From a candidate division WOR-3 bacterium (lineage in GTDB: Bacteria > SDB-A), in assembly GCA_016926475.1 (NCBI GenBank), contig JAFGON010000023.1, positions 1 to 64,000 of the forward strand: a stretch of 64,000 bases of DNA, read 5' to 3'. Every line of letters starts with the position of its first letter. Positions within the stretch are counted from its first letter, which is position 1. Positions 16,813-25,000 of this stretch are shown piece after piece. The translations under genes and the position numbers were made by a program. The notes beneath the pieces were generated by a model. The model saw only the letters and a program-made list of their open reading frames with translations. It was not told the DNA's origin and did not search any database.

Positions 16813-17759
16813 TGTCCTTCTTTTCTAAACTTGCTTTCCAAAACTTCTTTTATCTTTTGAGAATAGGTTTTTTTCACTGTTTCAAGTCCGTTTTTGACTC
16901 CCAGCGGCGAGGTCTTGCCGTGGCCTATAAAAACAATCCCGTTGACGCCTATCAGAGGAGCCGCACCGTATTCCTCGGAAGTCAGCTTTCTTGCCATTTC
17001 AGACGGAATCTGGACAGTCTTGCCGAAAAAAGAGTTTAAAAACTCTATCATGCTCTCTGCGAATTTCAGAATAATGTTTCCGACAAAACCGTCGACGACG
17101 ACTACATCGGCTTTGCCCTTAAAAATATCCCCTCCTTCGATGTTTCCGATGAAATTCAAATCGCTTTTTTCGAAAAGCTTGTACGCTTGAAGAGTCTGTT
17201 CGTTTCCTTTGGAAGGCTCTTCCCCTATTGACAAAAGTGCCACTTTGGGGGTCTTGACATCGTAGAGTTTTGAATAATAGACAGACCCCATCTGTCCAAA
17301 CTGCCTCAACAAAGGGGGTTTGCAGTCGACATTCGCCCCGCTGTCGATAATCAGGGTGGGCTTTGACATGGTAGGGAAAAAACATGCCAGAGCCGGTCTC
17401 AAGATGTGTTTTATCCGGCCTAGGTTGACAAGTGCAAAAGCCATCACCACTCCTGTGTTTCCCACGGAGAAGAAAGCGTCCGCTTTTCCTTTTTTATGAA
17501 GGTTTAAACCGACGCTTATGGACGAGTTTGTTTTAGTTTTCAGGGCTTCGGAAGGAATGATGTTCATGTCGACGGAATCCTTTGACTCGATGAATTGAAG
17601 CCTTTTATCTTTAAGTATCCAAGAATTCGCGTCCAGAACTTCTTTCTCGCCGACTAGAATTACTTGGTCGTCTTGAGTTGAATCAACAAACAATTTAACG
17701 CCTTCGACGATAGGAGCGAATCCTTCGTCTCCTCCCATTGCGTCTATGGCAATTATCAT
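16809..17759 (-). CDS. plsX: Phosphate acyltransferase
   Basis: 316 residues from ATG 17759 (MIIAIDAMGGDEGFAP), overlapping the rpmF stop by ATGA. An upstream TTG/ATG-like extension of 18 residues lies inside rpmF and is rejected. Conserved segments include AFFSVGNTGVVMAFALV, RPALACFFPT and DGFVGNIILKFAE. PlsX makes acyl-phosphate from acyl-ACP for phospholipid synthesis at the membrane surface. Its place between rpmF and the fab genes is the common arrangement. Confidence 0.95.
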   Translation of the reverse strand: MIIAIDAMGGDEGFAPIVEGVKLFVDSTQDDQVILVGEKEVLDANSWILKDKRLQFIESKDSVDMNIIPSEALKTKTNSSISVGLNLHKKGKADAFFSVGNTGVVMAFALVNLGRIKHILRPALACFFPTMSKPTLIIDSGANVDCKPPLLRQFGQMGSVYYSKLYDVKTPKVALLSIGEEPSKGNEQTLQAYKLFEKSDLNFIGNIEGGDIFKGKADVVVVDGFVGNIILKFAESMIEFLNSFFGKTVQIPSEMARKLTSEEYGAAPLIGVNGIVFIGHGKTSPLGVKNGLETVKKTYSQKIKEVLESKFRKEGQ

Positions 17760-17947
17760 CCCTTGTTTTCCTCTTTTATTTTTATGATTTCTTTGTTGTC
17801 GTAATATCCGCAATTTCTACAAACACTGTGCGGGAGATTTAAACTACCGCATTTCCTGCATTTTGTCAAAGCAGGCAACTGAGCCTTCCAGTGTGTTCTT
17901 CTCTTTTTCCCTCTTGTCGAAGACTGCCTTTTTTTAGGGAGAGCCAT
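17756..17947 (-). CDS. rpmF: Ribosomal protein bL32
   Basis: 63 residues beginning MALPKKRQSSTRGKKRRTHW, the usual L32 start, with GGAGGA just upstream. A TTG four codons earlier is part of that ribosome site and is rejected. Two CxxC pairs (CRKCG, CRNCG) form the zinc-binding type of L32. ATGA overlap with plsX. Confidence 0.96.
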   Translation of the reverse strand: MALPKKRQSSTRGKKRRTHWKAQLPALTKCRKCGSLNLPHSVCRNCGYYDNKEIIKIKEENKG

Positions 17948-17987
17948 TTTTTCCTCCAATCAAACTTTTCAGCGCTTAGGTTTAGAT

Positions 17988-18467
17988 TTACTTTGCGTTG
18001 ACCTCGCAAGAGCAGGGTCCTCTGTTTAAATTTTCACCACACACCGGACAGAGCCCTTTGCAGTCTTCGCTGCAAAGGTATCTCATCCCCTCGTCCAGAA
18101 TAATCATATCTCTTATCACGTTGGTCAAGTCTATAATTTTATCTTTTATCGGTATCACGCCTTCGTCTTCTACGAACCTTTCACTATCCGAAACAACAGC
18201 TTCTGCTTTCTCAGCCAACTCGGTCTTTTTTAAGAACCGATCCAGGCATCTTGCACAAGTCATCTCTCTTTCGTAAGAAACCTTGAGAGTGACCTGGGCG
18301 CTGTTTCTGCCGGGTAAAATTTTCACGTAGAACAAGGCTTTTTTCAAGCCTTCTATCGAAAAATCCGCAACCGGTAAGTCGCCCTCTCTTTCGAAAGGTT
18401 TGTCGTCGGTTAAATCTATTTTAAACCTGAGAATCCTTTCTTTGGATTCATCTTTGCTTTTTTTCAT
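17988..18467 (-). CDS. yceD: YceD family protein (DUF177)
   Basis: A 159-residue YceD/DUF177 protein. It has one CARC pair in the middle (MTCARCLDRF) and a C-terminal Cys cluster (CSEDCKGLCPVCGENLNRGPC), typical of the family. YceD usually precedes rpmF, as here, and is linked to 23S rRNA or ribosome assembly, though its exact job is unsettled. Its start overlaps the arcC stop by ATGA. A 40-bp gap separates it from rpmF. Confidence 0.9.
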   Translation of the reverse strand: MKKSKDESKERILRFKIDLTDDKPFEREGDLPVADFSIEGLKKALFYVKILPGRNSAQVTLKVSYEREMTCARCLDRFLKKTELAEKAEAVVSDSERFVEDEGVIPIKDKIIDLTNVIRDMIILDEGMRYLCSEDCKGLCPVCGENLNRGPCSCEVNAK

Positions 18468-19408
18468 TTTTCCAGTATTGTCCCTGTTTTTCCGTTGAAA
18501 GCTTCCCTCGCTTTGTCCAGATCGGTTATTATAACTTTCTTCCCTCCTTTTTCAAGGAAATCTATGGCGGCTTCAATTTTTGGACCCATGCTTCCCGGAG
18601 GGAACTGCCCTTCAAAGAGGTATTTTTTCGCTGTCCCAATATCCAGCCTGTCGAGGAATTTTTCTCCCTGTTTCCTGAAATTTATTGCGACCTTTTCGAC
18701 ACCTGTTAAAATGACGAGAAGTTCAGCTCCAATTTCCGCGCCGAGAACAGCTGAAGCCCTGTCTTTGTCGATAACCGCGTCCATCCCTTCAAGGGCTCCG
18801 TTTTCAAGATAATAGACGGGTATCCCTCCGCCGCCGGCTGCGATGACTATTCCTCCCTTGTTTATTATCGACAATATGGCGTCCTTCTCAACAACCGAGA
18901 GCGGCTTGGGTGAAGGGACAACTCTTCTGTATCCCCTGCCGGAGTCTTCTTTCACAACCCATCCTCTCGCTTCAAGAGATGGAACATCTTCTTTCCGGTA
19001 AAAAACACCTACCGGTTTTGTCGGGTTTTTTATGGAAGGGTCGTCCGGCGAGACAATGATTTGCGTGACAATGGGAGTCACGGTCTTTTTTATGTTTTCT
19101 TTCAGCAGCCTGTTGTAGAGAGACTGCGCTATCATGTATCCTATCCATCCCTGCGTCGAAGCGTCGATGACACCCAGAGGCTGAGGGGGTATTTCATCGG
19201 CGCACCTTTCGTTTCTCAAAAGCTCATGCCCCGCTTGAGGACCGTTTCCGTGGGTGATCACTGGGCTGTATCCGTTTTCAATCAAATGAATTATTCCGGA
19301 AAGGCTTGCTCTAGTGTTCGCGAATTGCTCATAAATCGTGCCTTTTTGCCCTTCCCTTATCAGAGCGTTTCCGCCGAGGGCGACTATCGCTATCGGTTTA
19401 TCCGTCAT
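18464..19408 (-). CDS. arcC: Carbamate kinase
   Basis: 314 residues with AIVALGGNALIREGQKGT, THGNGPQAGHELLRNE and the late segment QFPPGSMGPKIEAAIDFLE typical of ArcC. It interconverts carbamoyl phosphate plus ADP with carbamate plus ATP. It is translationally coupled (ATGA) to the COG2403-type gene before it and to yceD after it. No arginine deiminase or ornithine transcarbamoylase gene is nearby, so the source of carbamoyl phosphate is not the usual adjacent arc operon. Confidence 0.95.
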   Translation of the reverse strand: MTDKPIAIVALGGNALIREGQKGTIYEQFANTRASLSGIIHLIENGYSPVITHGNGPQAGHELLRNERCADEIPPQPLGVIDASTQGWIGYMIAQSLYNRLLKENIKKTVTPIVTQIIVSPDDPSIKNPTKPVGVFYRKEDVPSLEARGWVVKEDSGRGYRRVVPSPKPLSVVEKDAILSIINKGGIVIAAGGGGIPVYYLENGALEGMDAVIDKDRASAVLGAEIGAELLVILTGVEKVAINFRKQGEKFLDRLDIGTAKKYLFEGQFPPGSMGPKIEAAIDFLEKGGKKVIITDLDKAREAFNGKTGTILEK

Positions 19409-20718
19409 TTCACCTTCTCGAGAACTTCGGAAATATCTGGTTTTCCGATTTCTTGGAGGTCATACTTGACCCTGACCCAGGGTATGTTTATTTTGCAGAC
19501 CCTTGAAAGGTCTATAGGCGTGGCAATCACGACAATTTCTACGTCCATCGAATTTATGGTCTTTTCCAGGTCGGAAATCTGTTTTTCTCCGTAACCCATA
19601 GCCGGAAGTATCGATCCGGTTCCCGGGTACTTTTCGAAAGTATCCCTTATAGTCCCCACCGCCCATTTTCTGGGGTCTACTATTTCTTTCGCACCGAATT
19701 TTTTAGCGGCGACAACACCCGCGCCGTAGGTCATAGATCCATGGGTGAGTGTTGGTCCGTCTTCGATAACAAGCGCCTTTTTCCCTTTGATTTTCGAACT
19801 GTCTGCCACCGTTATTGGCGATGCCGCGTCGATTATCGTAGCGTCTGGGTTGAAGGATTCGATGTTCTTTCTGACCTCTTCGACGTCAGAGGGGACAGCG
19901 TCACCAATTTTGTTGATGACAACGACGTCAGCCATCCTGAGGTTGGTTTCTCCTGGGTGATATTTGATTTCGTGTCCAGGCCTCAGAGGATCGACAACGA
20001 CTATGTGCACATCCGGCTTGAAAAAAGGCAAATCGTTGTTGCCTCCGTCCCAGAGTATGACATCGGCTTCCTTTTCCGCCTCTCTCAGTATTCTCTCGTA
20101 ATCAACTCCGGCAAAGACAGTTACACCGTTTTCAATATGAGGCTCGTATTCTTCCATTTCCTCTATGGTACAGTTGTATTTTTTTAAATCATCTTTCGTG
20201 GCAAAGCGCTGTACAGCCTGCTTTACCAAATCTCCGTAAGGCATGGGGTGTCTGACGGCCACTACCTTTTTTCCGGCTTTTAAAAGTTCAGAAGCTACTT
20301 TTCTCGTCGTCTGGCTCTTTCCGCAACCGGTCCTCACCGCACAAACGGCGACCACAGGTTTCGTGCTTTTGAGCATTGTCTTTTTTGGGCTCAAAAGCCA
20401 GAAAGAAGCTCCGCTCGCGTTGACCCTGCTGGCTATGTGCATAACGTATTCGTGGGATACGTCGGAATACGAAAAGACGCACACGTCTATGTTCTTTTCT
20501 TTTATCAGGTCTTCGAGCCGGTTTTCAGATTCGATTGGAATGCCTTGTGGATAAAGTTCGCCAGCGAGTTCTTTGGGATATTTTCTGTCATCGATATCTG
20601 GAATTTGAGTCGCGGTGAAACATTGAACTTTGTAATCTTTGTTGCCTCTGAAGAACATGTTGAAGTTGTGAAAATCTCTTCCCGCCGCTCCAAGAAGTAA
20701 AACATTTTTCGCTTCCAC
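19405..20718 (-). CDS. COG2403-type P-loop protein (cyclic 2,3-diphosphoglycerate synthase-like)
   Basis: 437 residues from GTG 20718, preceded by AGGAGG; the longer open frame to 20982 has no ribosome site. The N-terminal ~125 residues look Rossmann-like (VLLLGAAGRDFHNFN). A P-loop follows (RTGCGKSQTTR) with VILWDGGNNDLPFF and PLRPGHEIKYHPGE downstream. This architecture matches proteins annotated as predicted GTPase or cyclic 2,3-diphosphoglycerate synthetase, often found beside carbamate kinase. The actual reaction is not known here. It leads the nine-gene operon and overlaps arcC by ATGA. Confidence 0.82.
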   Translation of the reverse strand: MEAKNVLLLGAAGRDFHNFNMFFRGNKDYKVQCFTATQIPDIDDRKYPKELAGELYPQGIPIESENRLEDLIKEKNIDVCVFSYSDVSHEYVMHIASRVNASGASFWLLSPKKTMLKSTKPVVAVCAVRTGCGKSQTTRKVASELLKAGKKVVAVRHPMPYGDLVKQAVQRFATKDDLKKYNCTIEEMEEYEPHIENGVTVFAGVDYERILREAEKEADVILWDGGNNDLPFFKPDVHIVVVDPLRPGHEIKYHPGETNLRMADVVVINKIGDAVPSDVEEVRKNIESFNPDATIIDAASPITVADSSKIKGKKALVIEDGPTLTHGSMTYGAGVVAAKKFGAKEIVDPRKWAVGTIRDTFEKYPGTGSILPAMGYGEKQISDLEKTINSMDVEIVVIATPIDLSRVCKINIPWVRVKYDLQEIGKPDISEVLEKVK

Positions 20719-20821
20719 GATTTCCTCCTGCTTAACATTCAAATTGAAAAACGCAAAACGGGGAGCTTTTTCAGAAAGCTTCAAAACCCGAAAATCATAT
20801 GAGATGCCAAAAGAAGTCCAT

Positions 20822-20850
20822 ATTCTCCATAAAACAACATTCTTTGTCAA
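20822..20850 (-). promoter_or_regulatory. Candidate promoter of the nine-gene fab/arcC operon
   Basis: Minus strand TTGACA (20850-20845), 17-bp spacer, GAGAAT (20827-20822). It would leave a ~95-nt leader before GTG 20718, containing a small hairpin (AGCTTT/AAAGCT) about 20755-20780. The -35 is perfect and the -10 is weaker. Confidence 0.5.
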
Positions 20851-20864
20851 GTTTTTTTTAAAGT

Positions 20865-22010
20865 CTAAATGCCGAGAACTATTCTGAAACCGAGAGTGTT
20901 GGTCTTGATCAGAACATCGGAGAAAGACGGATCCGAAGGTCCTCTTTTCGCGCACCTTATGTTTTCCTCGTCGTCTTCCCACGACCCTCCTCTTATCACT
21001 TTGTAGGATCCGCTTCCTGGTCCTTTTGGGTCCTGGGAGGGAGAATTTGAATAGTACTCGCTACCGTAATAATCGTTGCACCATTCCCAGACGTTTCCCG
21101 ACATGTTGTAGAGGCCATAGCCGTTCGGTTCAAAAGACACAACAGGAGAAGTGTATGGGTATAAAGCATCACCCGACCAATTGCACATGCTTTGAGGCTG
21201 TTCGTCTCCCCATGGATAATAATTCCGTGCCAAACCTCCCCTTGCGGAGTATTCCCATTCGGCTTCCGTAGGAAGTCTGTACCCTCCTGTGAACCTGCAT
21301 TCCCATGTCACCGTGTCGTATTGAGGGTCAAAACCTTCAACCGAAGAAAGCCAGTTGCAGTACCTCGCCGCGTCATACCAGGATATCATCAAAACCGGGT
21401 AGTCGGGGAAACTGTCAAAATAGTTGGCCATGCCGGAAAACCCCGGATCGTAGGGGTACTGGTACGAGTTCAAGTCGCAGAATTGTCTGTATTCGACGTT
21501 CCTGACTTCTTTTTTCGATATGTAAAACGTCGAAAGGCTCACGCTGTGGACAGGTTCCTCGTCCTGGCAATGACCCGGTTCGGTAGAGTCGCTGCCCATG
21601 AGAAAACTGCTGTCGCAGATAAGCAAAACCAGGTCGGGGTGGAGCACCGAATCAATGATGAAATATCCCTGGTTTGTGTCGAAAACCGAACTGTCATCCG
21701 ACGCTGAAATTTTTATCTTGGCTTTTGCCGTCCTGACCTTTGGGACAGTCCAAAGAGCTGACAGTCCTTCGACTGCCGTGTCGATTACAATCCACGGAGA
21801 ATCGTCTGAGACCCTGTAAAACAGGTCAACGCTCTGTATGTCTCCCTCTTTAAACCAAGATATGGTATACGAACTGTCAGGTGATAAAAAATCACCTGCA
21901 TCAGGATGAGTGACGGTAATTCTTTTTTCCGGTTGCGGTTCGGGTTCGGTACCTGATTTTTTTGTGCATGACAAAACAAGGATTGGCAGCAAAAACAGTA
22001 TCTTACGCAT
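20865..22010 (-). CDS. Lipoprotein with SUMF1/FGE-fold domain
   Basis: 381 residues with a lipobox (ILVLSC) and a Pro/Glu-rich linker. An Ig-like domain follows at about 30-125 (ITVTHPDAGDFLSPDSSYTI), then a formylglycine-generating-enzyme-fold domain at about 130-381 (FLMGSDS, YRLPTEAEWEYSARGG, NMSGNVWEWCNDYY, VIRGGSWEDDEENIRCAKRG). In true FGEs two cysteines follow GGSW; here the first is replaced by Asp, so sulfatase activation is unlikely. A good ribosome site (GGAGGAAAG) precedes the start. No sulfatase gene is nearby. Confidence 0.87.
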   Translation of the reverse strand: MRKILFLLPILVLSCTKKSGTEPEPQPEKRITVTHPDAGDFLSPDSSYTISWFKEGDIQSVDLFYRVSDDSPWIVIDTAVEGLSALWTVPKVRTAKAKIKISASDDSSVFDTNQGYFIIDSVLHPDLVLLICDSSFLMGSDSTEPGHCQDEEPVHSVSLSTFYISKKEVRNVEYRQFCDLNSYQYPYDPGFSGMANYFDSFPDYPVLMISWYDAARYCNWLSSVEGFDPQYDTVTWECRFTGGYRLPTEAEWEYSARGGLARNYYPWGDEQPQSMCNWSGDALYPYTSPVVSFEPNGYGLYNMSGNVWEWCNDYYGSEYYSNSPSQDPKGPGSGSYKVIRGGSWEDDEENIRCAKRGPSDPSFSDVLIKTNTLGFRIVLGI

Positions 22011-22051
22011 CTTTCCTCCGATGCTTGTCTTTTGAAAATATTATAATGTAA

Positions 22052-22079
22052 AAAAAGGGGGGTGGAAACCCCCCTTTTT
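22052..22079 (-). terminator. Strong terminator after the pilus/surface-protein operon
   Basis: Inverted repeat with 6 G:C pairs flanked by A/T (AAAAAGGGGGG ... CCCCCCTTTTT), 6-nt loop. It begins five bases after the stop of the 1680-residue surface protein. A TATAAT just beyond it on the same strand (22045-22040) may serve the SUMF1-fold gene. Confidence 0.9.
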
Positions 22080-22084
22080 ACTTT

Positions 22085-25000
22085 TTACCTGACGTGCAGG
22101 AATTTCCCGTTTTCTGAGCCAAAATCAGTCCTGAGCATCCAGAAATACGTTCCAGCTGAAAGGCTTGTCCCTCTGTCGTCTTTTCCGTCCCAACTGACAA
22201 TGTGAGTGCCTGCCGGCAGGAAAGTCTCGATTTCTCTGACCTGTCTTCCTGAAATGTCATAGACCAGCCATCTAACCGAGGAATTCCCGGGGAGAGACAG
22301 CCTGATAGATACCTCGTCCATAAACACGTTGGAAGAGGCAAGTCTGACCGAAAATACTTCGCTGGGTCCGATTGCTTCTGAAGAAGACTCCATGCCCATC
22401 GTTTTTTTGGTCTTAAGCACGAGCCTGTAAGCATCCGACAAAGCGCCAGAGGAGTTTCTGCCCCCGACAAGGAAGAAATCCCGTACTTCCACGGTGTCTG
22501 AAGAACCTTCCGCTTCCCTTGCGGTTATCGAGGCGCTTGAAAGGGGAGAAGGAAGATTGTCTATTTGATACCAACCATAACCGTTTTCATAGAGGTACGA
22601 ATTTGCCGAAAACACACCCGAACTCTGACCTCCCGCAAAGACCATGTATGAACCAGATGAACCCGCGGAAATTTTACCGGTGTTTCTAAGAGGTGTTCTG
22701 TAGTCCGTGCTCCAGTTTATCACGACGGGAGAGGCCGCGCTCACCCTTCCGAAATAGACGTTGCCCCCGTAGATATCCCCTCCGGCCAGCGCAATGCCTT
22801 CCCTTGAACTTACGGAAAGACCTCCTTCAAAACCTCCGGGAAGAGGAGAAGCCAACATGAACTCTTCTGAATTTTCGTCAAAGAAATAACATGAAGGCTT
22901 TTCTGTCAAATTGCTCTCGATCACGTAGATGTAATCGCCTCCGATGCCTTCAAAAAACGCCAGCACCGGCGAGTTGACGGTGTTGGGTAAGTCCTGGGTC
23001 TGGAAGCTTCCAGTTAACTTGTCAAAGATAATTAGTTTTCCGGCGAGAGAAGAGTCGGAACTCAGCATATAAACTTTGTCCGTGGCGCTGACTCCCTGAG
23101 CGTCGGTTATTTTGTAAGGAATGGAAGAAACAACCGACCAGACGTTGCCAGTGGCGTCGTATTTCATGTGAAGCGTGTCTCCGAATACATTGACATCCCC
23201 CGCGTCGTCTATCCAAGAAACAGGACCGGCGACGGCTATAGGCATGTCGGCTATCGGCTCCCATGACGGCGTGACGCATCTTACAGAGTAAATTGAGGTG
23301 TCGTTATGGGGATTCGCGTCTCCGGGGTATTCGATTATTATTTTCTTTATGTAGTGGTGGTCTTCGACAAGGTCCACGTCTCCAAAATCGACTATGACGC
23401 TGTCCAGATAAGAAAGCCCCGTGACGTCGCGGGTTTCATTCATCAGGACTGATCCGCTGTTTATGTCGGTCACGACGGCTCTTACAGAGAAGTTCGCCGT
23501 CTGAGTCCCGTTGTTTTTGACAACTTCTCTTATACTGCTAGACCCCGCGGGTTGGAAGACACCCTGTATGTTCGGGTCTCCCCCTCCGACAAAAGCGTCT
23601 TTGTCCACCGAGGAGCTCAGGTAGATGTTGTCTATTACGCACGCGCCGTAGTTCTGGGTGGCATAGTAGGCAAAAGCCACTTCAATTTTAGAAGCGTTCG
23701 CGAACGAATCGCTTACGTCGGCTGAGTCAAGCGCCCTGAAGCTCGGAGTCGTCGCCCTGTAGTATGTCTTTATCTCCTGCCAAGCGGTCCAGGAGCCTTC
23801 TTTCAATCCGCACATCAAGACTTTTATCGAGTCGTAGGCGTTGTTGAAGCCTATCCCCCAGACAAAATACTGAAGGTCTACAGGGTTCCATTCCGCAGGC
23901 GATTTTATCGTGTCCACCAGAGGAGTGCTGTGGGATGAAGTATTGCCTATCCAAGCGCTGTAGTTTCCGGCGTTGTCGAGTTCGAGAGAACTCACTGTCC
24001 CTTCGTCTCTTATGTTCCAGCCGTTGGGCCAGTTTACGCTTACTGTGTGCGTCCAGTCCCATTTCGCCTGATCCTCGAAGTTCCAGACAACTTCCTCGAG
24101 GTATGGTCTGTTTAGAAGCCAGACATTGTCTATGCCGAAGAACCTATCGTAAGAGGGACCTTCCCTGTGTGTGTATATCACACCGACCTGGACGCTGTCC
24201 GCGCCAAAAAGCTGGAGTATCTCCTGGTAAAACCAGTTGGGGTTTGTGTTTGTGGTGTAGAAATAAACCGCCTCCCAGTCTCCCCAGACCGTGTTTCTGA
24301 AAGTCCTCAACATGACTATGGCGGTATCGCCTTGAACGCTTGTGCTCTTTCTGAGGCAGCCTGTCCAGCATAGATACTGATAATCCACAGACACGGGGGC
24401 TGAGGGTGAAAATGTCGTGTCGCATACGTAGTTTTTCCCGGTTCCTATAGCCCACATGCTCCAATTGTCCCCACTCGTCATCTCCCATCCAGAGTACCAT
24501 GAGGAGGATTTTCTCTCCCAATTCGAGGATATCTTCCACCCTTGGTTGCCGGGTTCGAACGTCCAAGGAGGGTCGAAATAACCGGAAGCGCCTACCTCGA
24601 TATAGTGCGGTGGAGACCATTGGCCTATGAGCGTTGTGTCTGACTGGATTCTAGCTCTCGTCCTTATCCCGTAAAGACCTTCGGCTGACCATTGGTGTAT
24701 GGCGTTTCTGTCGGTGCTCCAACTGGAATAAGCGCTGTCGCCCCAGCTGAACTGGTATTCGAGAGTCCCCATTCCTGTAATAGCAGAATCGGAGAGGAAA
24801 GCGTAGTTTGTCGACACGTATCCCCACGTTGGTCCGAAGGGAGGGTGTAGAGGTCCTATCAACGGACGCATAAAAGTGTCCACCCTTATATCGTCAATGT
24901 AGAATCCTGGTCCGTTTCCTGTCGTCCCGTTGTTATCGGAGAGCCTCCAGAGAATCTGCAGATCCGTGTAGTTTTTTATACCGGTCAAATTGACGCTGTA

